Shown here: positions 44,039-51,298 of the stretch, piece by piece
How the letters are laid out: each line of letters starts with the position of its first letter
Numbering within the stretch: the stretch's first letter is position 1
Assembly: GCF_001613935.1 (NCBI RefSeq)
Contig: NZ_LQCI01000018.1
Span: 96,602-160,601, forward strand
DNA: 64,000 nt
DNA from: Amycolatopsis regifaucium
Lineage (GTDB): Bacteria > Actinomycetota > Actinomycetes > Mycobacteriales > Pseudonocardiaceae
Direction: 5' to 3'
Notes under the pieces: model-generated
What the model was told of the DNA's origin: nothing
The model's input: the letters and a program-made list of their open reading frames with translations, nothing else
The model's database searches: none
Position numbers and translations under genes: made by a program

Positions 44039-44791
44039 TCAGCCGCCGAAGTAGGCGCCCGGCGTCACACCGACAGCCCGCCGGAAGGCGACGACGAACG
44101 CGCTCGGCGAGGAGTAGCCGATCCGGCGGGAGACCGCGGTCAGCGGCATGCCCTCGGCCAGCAGCGGCAGTGAAGCGCGCAGCCTGGCCTGCACCCGCCA
44201 CGCGCCGAACGTCGTCCGGCACTCGGTGAGGAACAGCCGCGCGAGCGTCCGTTCACTCGCGCCCGCGTCACGGGCGAGCTCCGTCAGGCCGCGCCGGTCG
44301 GCCGGATCGGCGATCACCGCCCGGGCGACGGTCAGCGCGCGCTCGTCGGACGGCATCGGCACGCTGATCGGCACGACGCCGACCGCTTCGAGCAGGTCGA
44401 AAGCGACGGCTTCGGCCCGGCGGCGCGCGTCGTCGCCGAGGTCGGCCGAGCCGAGATGTTCCAGCAGTTCCCGCAGCAACGGCCGGACGGCGACGAGGGT
44501 CGGCGACGGCCAGTGCACCGGGCACCGCTCCGGCGCGGCGTAGATTCCCCGCAGCACCGTGCGAGCGGTGGCGCCCGTGCGGTGCCGGACCCCTGCCGGG
44601 ATCCACAACGCCCTGGTCGGCGGCAGCACCCAATACTGCTCGCCGACGTTCACGCTCAGGATTCCCCGCGCCGCCCAGGCGAGCTGGTGGCCGTCGTGCT
44701 CGTGCCACGGGAACCAGGTGCCGGCGGGCAGATCCATCTCGCCGAGCACCATCGCCGTCGACATCGGGGGCAGGAGTCCGATTTTCGACAT
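44039..44791 (-). CDS. AraC family transcriptional regulator with cupin domain
   Basis: This 250-residue regulator has an N-terminal cupin-like sensor (PAGTWFPWHEHDGHQLAWA, LPPTRALWIPAGVRH). Two C-terminal AraC helix-turn-helices follow (LTELARDAGASERTLARLF; LTAVSRRIGYSSPSAFVVAF). It is divergent from a methyltransferase gene across only 45 bases, so the two promoters interlock and the methyltransferase is a probable target. A TAGGCT -10 box lies 8 nt upstream of its ATG, beside a CCTATCG tandem repeat. Confidence 0.88.
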   Translation of the reverse strand: MSKIGLLPPMSTAMVLGEMDLPAGTWFPWHEHDGHQLAWAARGILSVNVGEQYWVLPPTRALWIPAGVRHRTGATARTVLRGIYAAPERCPVHWPSPTLVAVRPLLRELLEHLGSADLGDDARRRAEAVAFDLLEAVGVVPISVPMPSDERALTVARAVIADPADRRGLTELARDAGASERTLARLFLTECRTTFGAWRVQARLRASLPLLAEGMPLTAVSRRIGYSSPSAFVVAFRRAVGVTPGAYFGG

Positions 44792-44799
44792 CGGTTGGC

Positions 44800-44829
44800 A
44801 GCCTATCGCCTATCGGTCACGGCTAGCTT
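44800..44829. promoter_or_regulatory. Interlocked divergent promoters, AraC and methyltransferase
   Basis: TAGGCT (minus, 44800-44805) is 8 nt from the AraC start and TAGCTT (plus, 44824-44829) is 7 nt from the methyltransferase ATG. CCTATCG is repeated in tandem at 44802-44815, a candidate regulator site. Confidence 0.45.
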
Positions 44830-44836
44830 CGGATTC

Positions 44837-45406
44837 ATGCCGATGAACCTGGTGCACCGCAAACTCTGCAGTTCCGCGTGGTGGGCGAAAGCCGTCGCCG
44901 CTGAGATGCCGGGCAACGTCGCCGGTTTCGACCTCGGCGACTCGGTACTCGAGATCGGCCCCGGTTACGGCGCCACCACCCGGGCGCTCGCCCGGCTCGT
45001 CCCCCGGCTCACCGCCATCGAGATCGACGAGACGTCGGCGGAGCTCCTCAATCGGGAGTTCGACGGCCGCGTGCGGATCGTCCAGGGAGACGGCGCCGCG
45101 ATGCCCTTCGAGGACGGCGAGTTCTCGGCTGTCGTGTGCTTCACGATGCTGCATCACGTGCCGACGACCGCGTCGCAAGACGCGATCTTCGCCGAAGCGT
45201 TCCGCGTCCTTCGCCCCGGCGGTGTCCTGCGCGCGATCGACAGCCTGACGAACGCGCCGTTCCGCCTCCTCCACCTCGGCGACACCCTGAACGCGCTGGA
45301 CCCGGTTTCCGTCTGGCCCCGGCTCACCGGCGCCGGGTTCACCGACATCCAGGTCGATCACGTCCCGAAGCGAAGCGTGAAGTTCTCCGCGCGCAAGCCC
45401 ACGTGA
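44837..45406 (+). CDS. Class I SAM-dependent methyltransferase
   Basis: This 189-residue methyltransferase has the SAM motif SVLEIGPGYGATTRAL, acidic strand LTAIEIDETSAELL, VQGDGAAMPFEDGEFSAVV and post-motif VLRPGGVLRAID. Small methyltransferases of this build act on lipids, quinones or small metabolites; the substrate is unknown. It is probably leaderless and may be under control of the divergent AraC regulator. Confidence 0.87.
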   Translation: MPMNLVHRKLCSSAWWAKAVAAEMPGNVAGFDLGDSVLEIGPGYGATTRALARLVPRLTAIEIDETSAELLNREFDGRVRIVQGDGAAMPFEDGEFSAVVCFTMLHHVPTTASQDAIFAEAFRVLRPGGVLRAIDSLTNAPFRLLHLGDTLNALDPVSVWPRLTGAGFTDIQVDHVPKRSVKFSARKPT

Positions 45407-45470
45407 CGCGTTTCGTCCTCTAAACGCGGTAGTTGCCCGCGCAAGGAACGCGTTCAGAGGACGAAACGCG
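45407..45470. terminator. Long palindrome (GTCCTCT hairpin family A)
   Basis: Arms 45407-45430 and 45447-45470 pair with two mismatches, and the nested TTGC-CCGC-GCAA hairpin is intact. It lies between the convergent methyltransferase and phosphodiesterase-like genes. Confidence 0.68.
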
Positions 45471-45474
45471 GGGG

Positions 45475-46599
45475 TCAGCCGCGCGCGAGGACCAGAGGGA
45501 CGAGCTGTTCGGCCGGGGTCAGGGAGCCGTGCTGTCCGACCAAAGAGGACTCGACGGCCTCGGCCAGTTCCCGCACGAGGCCGAAGCGTCCCTTCGACGC
45601 GGCGACGACGTCGCCGATCCGCGGCCGGACACGCTCGGAAACCGGCCCGAACCAGCCAGCCTCGACCGCCTCGTCGCGCGAAAGGACCCATGCCCGGTCG
45701 TCGATCACCTCGCGCCAGGCCGCGAGCACGTCGCCCTCGGCACCCGGCTCGCTGTAGACGTGCCGCGCCCGGACCTCGCCCCCGATCGCCCGCACGCCAC
45801 CGAGCAGCGCGGGCGTGTCGTCGATGTCGAGCGCACCCTCGACGGTCACCATGCCGTGATCGGCCACGACCGCGAGGAGCGCACCGGACGGCAACCCGTC
45901 CACGATCGACTCGACCAGCCTGTCGACGTGCCGCAGCTGCATCCGCCATGGCGAAGAACCCGGCCCGTAGACATGGCCGAGCATGTCGAGTTCGCTGTGA
46001 TAGCCCCAGCAGAACGCCGGCCGCGTCTGGAGGCACTGCAGGATGCAGGCGGCCAGGTCGCCGAGCGCGTGGACGCCGACGTACCGGGCGCCGGACTGGG
46101 TCGCGCGGGTGAGCGCGGTGTCGGCGAACTTCGCCGAGGAGACCACGCTGGTGGTGATGCCCGCGGCCGCCGCGCGCTCGAACGTCGTCGGCAGGGGCTG
46201 TACCTCGCGCGGTGGCAGCTTCCCCCGGAGGTCACCGCCGTCCTCGTGGCTGGTCCAGCGCAAGGCGTTCAGCACGCCCGCGCCCGGAACCTCGAAGCTG
46301 TAGCCGATCAGCCCGTGCTCCCCCGAGGCCAGCCCCGTGCCGATCGCGCCGAGCCCGGCCGCGGTCGTCGACGGGAAGCCGACCCGCAGCGGTGACTTCG
46401 CCAGCTGCGTGAGCACGGGCGCGTCGGCGGCGTGCTCGGCGAGCAGTTCCCAGCCGAGACCGTCGATGAGCAGGACACACGCGCTGGACGCCTCGGCGAG
46501 GCTCAGCGAGTCGGCGAACTCGGCGGCGCCGAGGGCGGAAAGGACGGACGGGACGACTTGGCCGAGATGCGGCACTTGCGCCGCGACAGGCAGCTCCAC
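45475..46599 (-). CDS. Alkaline phosphatase superfamily phosphodiesterase-like protein
   Basis: This 374-residue protein is of the nucleotide pyrophosphatase/phosphodiesterase type. Metal-binding Asp lies in CVLLIDGLGWELL, the nucleophile in GFPSTTAAGLGAIGTG, the DxxxH pair in HSELDMLGHVYG, and the late metal motif in VVADHGMVTV. No signal peptide is seen, so it is probably cytoplasmic. It likely hydrolyses phosphodiester or pyrophosphate bonds. A GTG at 46599 starts the gene, which faces the FmdB-like gene divergently. Confidence 0.88.
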   Translation of the reverse strand: MELPVAAQVPHLGQVVPSVLSALGAAEFADSLSLAEASSACVLLIDGLGWELLAEHAADAPVLTQLAKSPLRVGFPSTTAAGLGAIGTGLASGEHGLIGYSFEVPGAGVLNALRWTSHEDGGDLRGKLPPREVQPLPTTFERAAAAGITTSVVSSAKFADTALTRATQSGARYVGVHALGDLAACILQCLQTRPAFCWGYHSELDMLGHVYGPGSSPWRMQLRHVDRLVESIVDGLPSGALLAVVADHGMVTVEGALDIDDTPALLGGVRAIGGEVRARHVYSEPGAEGDVLAAWREVIDDRAWVLSRDEAVEAGWFGPVSERVRPRIGDVVAASKGRFGLVRELAEAVESSLVGQHGSLTPAEQLVPLVLARG

Positions 46600-46636
46600 C
46601 CGGACAGCTTGCCATCCCGGATGGCGAACGGAGATG

Positions 46637-46642
46637 GATAAT
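46637..46642 (+). promoter_or_regulatory. -10 box GATAAT, FmdB-like gene
   Basis: GATAAT lies 6 nt before the ATG at 46649, consistent with leaderless expression. Confidence 0.45.
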
Positions 46643-46648
46643 GCGGGT

Positions 46649-46864
46649 ATGCCGACTTACGCCTACCGCTGCCGCGAATGCGCCGGGACCTTCGAACTGC
46701 TGCGGCCGATGAGCGAGTCCGGCGCGCCCGCGCCGTGCCCGGAGGGCCACGAGGACACCGTCAAACTGCTGACGACCGTCGCGCTGACCGGATCGGCGGC
46801 CGGTCCGGCCGCTGTTCCCGCAGGTGGGGGCGGTGGCTGCTGCGGAGGCGGCTGCTGCGGCTGA
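46649..46864 (+). CDS. FmdB-type zinc-ribbon protein with Gly/Cys tail
   Basis: This 71-residue protein starts PTYAYRCRECAGTFELLRPM, the N-terminal CxxC of FmdB-like putative regulators, with the second Cys/His pair in APCPEGHED. The C-terminus is a Gly-rich run ending in two CCG units (GGGGGCCGGGCCG), an added cysteine cluster. A zinc or metal-binding role is plausible. Downstream is the palindrome CCCACCCGATCGGGTGGG (46865-46882), abutting the stop. Confidence 0.82.
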   Translation: MPTYAYRCRECAGTFELLRPMSESGAPAPCPEGHEDTVKLLTTVALTGSAAGPAAVPAGGGGGCCGGGCCG

Positions 46865-46882
46865 CCCACCCGATCGGGTGGG
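46865..46882 (+). terminator. 18-bp palindrome after the FmdB-like gene
   Basis: CCCACCCGATCGGGTGGG is fully self-complementary and starts right after the TGA stop. It could be a terminator stem or a protein site. Confidence 0.45.
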
Positions 46883-46914
46883 TGCACGTGTGACGAAGTA
46901 GTCATCGGGTACCC

Positions 46915-46951
46915 CCCTTCCACCAGTCTGGAGCCTCCAGTGGTGGAAGGG
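46915..46951 (+). promoter_or_regulatory. Leader hairpin overlapping the ribosome site of the 46962 gene
   Basis: CCCTTCCACCA (46915-46925) pairs with TGGTGGAAGGG (46941-46951), enclosing a second CTGGAG/CTCCAG dyad. The ribosome site GGAAGGGAG (46945-46953) lies in the right arm and would be masked when the hairpin forms. Confidence 0.5.
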
Positions 46952-46961
46952 AGCAAGTCCA

Positions 46962-47924
46962 GTGGCCACATCAGCACTGGCGGCCGTCGATTTCGGTCAA
47001 GGCGTGTCCAGCGCCTGGAGTTCGGTCGCCACCTTCGTCCCCAAACTGCTCGCGTTCCTGGTCATCCTGTTCATCGGCTGGCTGATCGCCAAGGCGCTCG
47101 CCAAAGCCGTGAGCATGGTGCTCGAAAAGGTCGGGTTCAACCGCCTCATCGACCGAGGCGGCTTCAAACAGATGATGGCGCGAAGCCAGTTCGACGCGTC
47201 GAACATCATCAGCAAGATCGTCTACTACGCCATCCTGCTGATCGCCCTGCAGTTCGCGTTCGGCGTGTTCGGCCCGAACCCGGTGAGCTCGCTGCTCAAC
47301 GAGATCGTCGCCTGGCTGCCGCGCGCCATCGTCGCGATCATCATCGTGGTGATCGCCGGTGCGATCGCCAAGGCGGTCAAGGACCTGGTCGGCAACGCGC
47401 TGAGCGGCGTTTCCTACGGCAAGGTGCTCGCCACCATCGCCTCGGTGTTCATCTGGGGCCTCGGCGCGATCGCCGCGCTGAACCAGATCGGGGTGGCCAC
47501 CGCGGTCACGCTGCCGGTGCTGATCACCGTGCTCGCCACGATCGGCGGGATCGCCGTCGTCGGTGTCGGCGGTGGTCTGATCAAGCCGATGCAGCAGCGC
47601 TGGGAGACGTGGCTCGGCCGGGCCGAGGCGGAGATCCCCGCCGCGAAGGCGCAGGCCGAGGCCTACCAGCGAGGGCGGGAAGACGCCCGCCGTTCGGGTG
47701 ACGTCCCGACCGAGCAGACCACCGTCCACCAGCCGGTGTCGGCCGGGCACCACGCCGCCGATCCGACCAGGACGCAGCAGGCCGGTGGCGGAACGCAGAC
47801 CGGTGGCGGTGCGCCCACTCCGCATCAGCAGTTCCCGACGAGCCAGGGCCAGGTGCCTCCGCACCAGGATCCCGGCCAGCGGCCGCCCGGTGGGTCAATG
47901 CCCCCTCCGCCGGAGTACCGCTGA
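46962..47924 (+). CDS. Multi-pass membrane protein with MscS-like TM-helix repeats
   Basis: This 320-residue protein has about five membrane helices, with the TM-helix repeat pattern found in small MscS-like proteins (LAFLVILFIGWLIAKALAKA, AIVAIIIVVIAGAIAKAVKD). The last ~100 residues are a Gln/Gly/Pro-rich soluble tail (GGGTQTGGGAPTPHQQ). The MscS beta domain is lacking, so it is not an ordinary mechanosensitive channel. The leader hairpin suggests translational control. Confidence 0.82.
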   Translation: MATSALAAVDFGQGVSSAWSSVATFVPKLLAFLVILFIGWLIAKALAKAVSMVLEKVGFNRLIDRGGFKQMMARSQFDASNIISKIVYYAILLIALQFAFGVFGPNPVSSLLNEIVAWLPRAIVAIIIVVIAGAIAKAVKDLVGNALSGVSYGKVLATIASVFIWGLGAIAALNQIGVATAVTLPVLITVLATIGGIAVVGVGGGLIKPMQQRWETWLGRAEAEIPAAKAQAEAYQRGREDARRSGDVPTEQTTVHQPVSAGHHAADPTRTQQAGGGTQTGGGAPTPHQQFPTSQGQVPPHQDPGQRPPGGSMPPPPEYR

Positions 47925-47958
47925 CCTGAATCGGGAACGGATAGGGTGTCCGGCCGCC

Positions 47959-48342
47959 CTATCCGTTCCCCGTCGGCCGCGGTCGCCGGTCGTCCATCGT
48001 GGCGGCCAGCGAACACACGCCGACCAGGCGAGCGGTCAGCCAGTCGCTGGTGTTCCAGGCCGTCAGATCGGCCGGAGCGCGAAACGTCCAGCCTTTGGTC
48101 CTGGCCTCGTCGAGCAGGCCTCGCGTGTACCCCGCGAGAAGCACCACCCCGGCGACAGCCGCCGAACTTTCGACTCCCGCCGCGAGGATGTCCCGCACCG
48201 CGGCGGAGTGCTGATCGAAGACGGCCGACAGCCCGGGAAGGGCCGCCGCAGCGGCTAGTCCGGCGACGCCGATCTGCTCGTGGAGCCGCGAAAGCGTGCT
48301 ACGAGCCGAAGATTCCACCCAGGACGAAACCAGATCTTTCAC
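47959..48342 (-). CDS. Hypothetical protein
   Basis: I do not recognise this 127-residue protein with certainty. It is largely helical, with an Ala-rich middle (IGVAGLAAAAALPGLSAVFD) and a Trp-containing C-terminal half (TAWNTSDWLTARLVGVCSLA). The GTG start at 48342 lies 6 nt after TAACCT, supporting expression. It is flanked by a membrane-protein gene and by a PLP enzyme gene, neither of which gives a functional clue. Confidence 0.6.
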   Translation of the reverse strand: MKDLVSSWVESSARSTLSRLHEQIGVAGLAAAAALPGLSAVFDQHSAAVRDILAAGVESSAAVAGVVLLAGYTRGLLDEARTKGWTFRAPADLTAWNTSDWLTARLVGVCSLAATMDDRRPRPTGNG

Positions 48343-48348
48343 CCGACC

Positions 48349-48354
48349 AGGTTA
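48349..48354 (-). promoter_or_regulatory. -10 box TAACCT, gene 47959-48342
   Basis: TAACCT on the minus strand lies 6 nt before the GTG at 48342. Confidence 0.45.
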
Positions 48355-48399
48355 GCCACGCGGGGCGATTTGTCGACATCCTCGTGACCACGATCTCGC

Positions 48400-49518
48400 T
48401 CAGCAAGCCTTGAGCGCCTGGTCGAGGTCGTGCCACAGATCCTCGACGTCCTCCAGTCCCACCGACATCCGGATGAGCCGGTCGGTGACGCCCGCACCGC
48501 GCCGGTCGTCCTCGGCGACGATCCGGTGGCTGATCGACGCGGGATGCTGGATGAGCGAGTCCACACTGCCGAGGCTGACGGCCGGGGTGATCAGCCGGAC
48601 CGCGCCGATGAGCGCGTGCGGGTCGCCGTCGACCTCGAACGCGATCAGCGGACCGCCGAGACTCGGATAGTGCACCGCGCCGACGTTGGCGTGCCCGCGC
48701 AGCCGCTCGACGAGTTCGGCGGCCGTCGCGGACGCGGCGTTGACCCGCAGCGGAAGGGTCGAGAGGCCGCGAAGCAGCATGTATCCGGCCAGCGGGTGCA
48801 GCACGCCGCCGGTGGCGAAGCGGATCTGCCGCAGCATCCCGGCGTCTTCGGCGCCGCACGCGATCACGCCACCCATGACGTCGCCGTGGCCACCGAGGAA
48901 TTTGGTCGCGCTGTGCAGGACGAACCGGGCGCCGTGCCGTCCCGGGCGCTGGAGCACGGGTGTCGCGAAGGTGTTGTCGACCAGGACCGGAACCTCGCCC
49001 GCGGCCCGCACGATCTCCGCGATGTCGACCTCGCGCAGGGTCGGGTTCGCGGGTGTTTCGAGCAACACCAGACCGGTGTCGGGGCGCAGCGCCGAGGCGA
49101 CCTCTTCCGGATCGGCCCAGGTCACCTCGGTGCCGAGCAGACCGGACGTGAGCATGTGGTCGGTGCAGCCGTAAACCGGGCGGACGGCGACGATGTGCCG
49201 CTTGCCCCGCGCGACGGCCACGAGCAGCGAAGCCGACACCGCGGCCATGCCGGTGGCGAACGCGACGGCGTCGTCGAAACCTTCGAGTTCGGCCAGCGCC
49301 TTCTCGAATCGTTCAACGGTCGGGTTGCTCAGCCGTCCGTAGACCGGCAGGCCCGACAGTGCGCCCGTGGAGGCGAATTCGTCGATGCGGCTTGCCTCTT
49401 CGACGCTGTCGCGCGACGGGTAGGTCGTGGACAGGTCGAGCGGGGCGGCGTGGACGCCGAGGTCCGTGAGATCGTCACGGCCGGCGTGGACGGCTCGGGT
49501 GCGCAGCGTTGCGGTCAT
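48400..49518 (-). CDS. Cys/Met metabolism PLP-dependent enzyme
   Basis: This 372-residue enzyme is of the cystathionine gamma-synthase/beta-lyase/methionine gamma-lyase family. The PLP lysine is in LHSATKFLGGHGDVMGG; other motifs are VYGRLSNPTVERFEKALAEL and VDNTFATPVLQRP. The ATG at 49518 is chosen over 49557. It is divergent from an Lrp/AsnC regulator, typical for enzymes of amino-acid breakdown such as methionine gamma-lyase, which I favour, but cystathionine activities are not excluded. Confidence 0.9.
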   Translation of the reverse strand: MTATLRTRAVHAGRDDLTDLGVHAAPLDLSTTYPSRDSVEEASRIDEFASTGALSGLPVYGRLSNPTVERFEKALAELEGFDDAVAFATGMAAVSASLLVAVARGKRHIVAVRPVYGCTDHMLTSGLLGTEVTWADPEEVASALRPDTGLVLLETPANPTLREVDIAEIVRAAGEVPVLVDNTFATPVLQRPGRHGARFVLHSATKFLGGHGDVMGGVIACGAEDAGMLRQIRFATGGVLHPLAGYMLLRGLSTLPLRVNAASATAAELVERLRGHANVGAVHYPSLGGPLIAFEVDGDPHALIGAVRLITPAVSLGSVDSLIQHPASISHRIVAEDDRRGAGVTDRLIRMSVGLEDVEDLWHDLDQALKAC

Positions 49519-49564
49519 CTCCAGATGGTGCGATTTTCTCCGGATCGGAAGCAACATCCTCGGA

Positions 49565-49570
49565 TATCAT
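49565..49570 (+). promoter_or_regulatory. -10 box TATCAT, Lrp-type regulator
   Basis: TATCAT lies 6 nt before the ATG at 49577. Confidence 0.45.
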
Positions 49571-49576
49571 TCGCTG

Positions 49577-50050
49577 ATGTCGGATTCTGTCGAACTGAGT
49601 ACGGTGGACCTGCGGATTCTGCGGCTGCTGCAGAACGACGCCCGGATCTCGAACAAGGATCTGGCCGCCGCGGTCGGCATCGCGCCCTCGACCTGCCTCG
49701 ACCGGGTCAACCGGCTTCGCGAGACCGGCGTGATCATCGGCCAGCGCGCGGAGGTGGACGCCGCCAAACTCGGCCGCCCGCTGGAGGCGCTCCTGTTCGT
49801 CCAGGTCCGCCCGCACCGGCGGGCGCTGGTGGACTCGTTCGTCGAGCATCTGCTCGCCCTGCCCGAGGTCCGCGCCGTCTACCACCTGACCGGACCGGAC
49901 GATTTCCTCGCGCACGTCGCCACCGCTTCCGCGACCGAACTGCAGCGGCTCGTGCTCGACGAGCTGACCGCCCGCGACGAGGTCGCCCGGGTGCACACGA
50001 ATCTGGTCTTCCAGCACTGGAGCGGGGGACCTTTGCTCCCGCCCGGCTGA
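49577..50050 (+). CDS. Lrp/AsnC family transcriptional regulator
   Basis: This 157-residue regulator has an N-terminal Lrp helix-turn-helix (LSTVDLRILRLLQNDARISN, AAAVGIAPSTCLDRVNRLRE) and a C-terminal RAM ligand-binding domain (LEALLFVQVRPHRRALVDSF, VYHLTGPDDFLAHVA). RAM domains bind amino acids, so it is a good candidate to sense the substrate of the divergent PLP enzyme. Its promoter is leaderless by sequence. Confidence 0.9.
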   Translation: MSDSVELSTVDLRILRLLQNDARISNKDLAAAVGIAPSTCLDRVNRLRETGVIIGQRAEVDAAKLGRPLEALLFVQVRPHRRALVDSFVEHLLALPEVRAVYHLTGPDDFLAHVATASATELQRLVLDELTARDEVARVHTNLVFQHWSGGPLLPPG

Positions 50051-50062
50051 GCCGGCCACCGG

Positions 50063-50896
50063 TCAGTCGATGCGGACCTTGAACGGATGCGTGACGTCGG
50101 CCGGGCAGGTGAAGACGTTCAGCACCCCCTGCGCCCCGAAGGACCAGCCGGCCGGTCCGTCTTCGGTGACCTCGCAGCCGCAGCCGACCTCGTGCTCCTC
50201 CGTGGCCAGTGCGATCGTCTGCCGCAGGTCCGCGCCGCATTCACGGCAGCCCAGGTCAGCGCGATCGTTGGCGGCCCAGGCCGTCCAGCCGCCGATCTTC
50301 GAGTACTGCCCCAGCTCCGGCCAGCCGTCCGGATCGTCGCCCGCGCCTTCGGGGATGCCGAGCGCGGCACGGGTCTCGGCCGGGAAGTCGCAGAGCCGCG
50401 GCAGCTCGTCGATCGAGCACGGCTCGAACACACACGGCCGCGGCAGGAATCCGGCCTCGGCGCCTTCGGGGGCCGGTGGCGGATCCGCGATGTCCCCCAC
50501 CTCGCCGGAATCGCGCCACACCAGCCGGACCGCGGGCCCCTGGTGATGCGGGCTGTCGTGCTCCAGCGGGCAGAACAGGATCTGCAGGACGTCGGCGCCC
50601 TCCGGGAAGTGCAGCTCCGGGAAGTCGTCGCGGAAGAGCTGCGCCGCGCTGACCATCACCGGGACCGAACCGTCGAGCGGATGCCCGCTTTTCCAGGCGT
50701 CGTCGGACGCGTCCGGATCGGGCGGCCAGGTCACCGGGCACTCCGGCCACGGTTCGTCCGACGGCCAGTGCAACGGGCCGCCGAGATGGCTCTCGTCCGG
50801 GCGGGGTTCGCCCGGCGCGGGGTGCAGGCGGATCGCGGTCCGGACCAGATCGTTGAGGCCGGGGATGGGCACCCCGTCGTAAGTCAGCTGACGCAC
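50063..50896 (-). CDS. DUF1963-like protein (YwqG-type)
   Basis: This 277-residue protein resembles DUF1963: LGGPLHWPSDEPWPECPVT, a central LQILFCPLEHD strand, and SKIGGWTAWAANDRAD near the end. A Cys cluster (GCRECGAD and GCGCEVTED) may bind metal. Function is unknown across the family. GTG 50896 lies 7 nt after TAAGCT. It is a single-gene unit next to the Lrp regulator. Confidence 0.75.
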   Translation of the reverse strand: MRQLTYDGVPIPGLNDLVRTAIRLHPAPGEPRPDESHLGGPLHWPSDEPWPECPVTWPPDPDASDDAWKSGHPLDGSVPVMVSAAQLFRDDFPELHFPEGADVLQILFCPLEHDSPHHQGPAVRLVWRDSGEVGDIADPPPAPEGAEAGFLPRPCVFEPCSIDELPRLCDFPAETRAALGIPEGAGDDPDGWPELGQYSKIGGWTAWAANDRADLGCRECGADLRQTIALATEEHEVGCGCEVTEDGPAGWSFGAQGVLNVFTCPADVTHPFKVRID

Positions 50897-50903
50897 CCCG
50901 GGG

Positions 50904-50909
50904 AGCTTA
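50904..50909 (-). promoter_or_regulatory. -10 box TAAGCT, DUF1963-like gene
   Basis: TAAGCT on the minus strand lies 7 nt before the GTG at 50896. Confidence 0.45.
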
Positions 50910-51272
50910 GAGGTCCGGCAGCGGATCTTCAGGTTTTGCCGCGTCCCGCCTGATCTCCGCGTCGGCGGCGCGTACGACCGAGACGTACTCGTCGTCGATC
51001 TCATAGTCGACTCCATTGAACTTGAACCACGGGCCGGTCGACGTCTCGACCGGCCCGATCCGCTGGTTGCGCGGCGTCGCCGAGACGACGCTTTTCGGCG
51101 ACTTCCGGCTCAGATATCCGGTCGTCATGATCGTGATCGACTTGCGGGTCACCGCGAAGAACACGCTGGGATTGGTACTGCCGACGATGTCGGCGGGGAA
51201 CACGTACTGGAGCTCGTCGTCCGGATCGAGGAATTCCCTGATCCGCTTCCTGACCCCCGAGGAAACCGGCAT
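50907..51272 (-). CDS. Hypothetical PH-like small protein
   Basis: This 121-residue protein starts GVRKRIREFLDPDDELQYVF and continues with beta strands (SVFFAVTRKSITIMTTGYLS, PWFKFNGVDYEIDDEYVSVV), a pattern like bacterial PH-domain proteins. No function is assigned. ATG 51272 lies 7 nt after a TAACTT -10 box. It runs into the -10 box of the DUF1963-like gene, so the two units are very closely packed. Confidence 0.68.
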   Translation of the reverse strand: MPVSSGVRKRIREFLDPDDELQYVFPADIVGSTNPSVFFAVTRKSITIMTTGYLSRKSPKSVVSATPRNQRIGPVETSTGPWFKFNGVDYEIDDEYVSVVRAADAEIRRDAAKPEDPLPDL

Positions 51273-51279
51273 ACCGCTC

Positions 51280-51285
51280 AAGTTA
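51280..51285 (-). promoter_or_regulatory. -10 box TAACTT, gene 50907-51272
   Basis: TAACTT on the minus strand lies 7 nt before the ATG at 51272. Confidence 0.45.
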
Positions 51286-51298
51286 CCGCCGGTCACCA

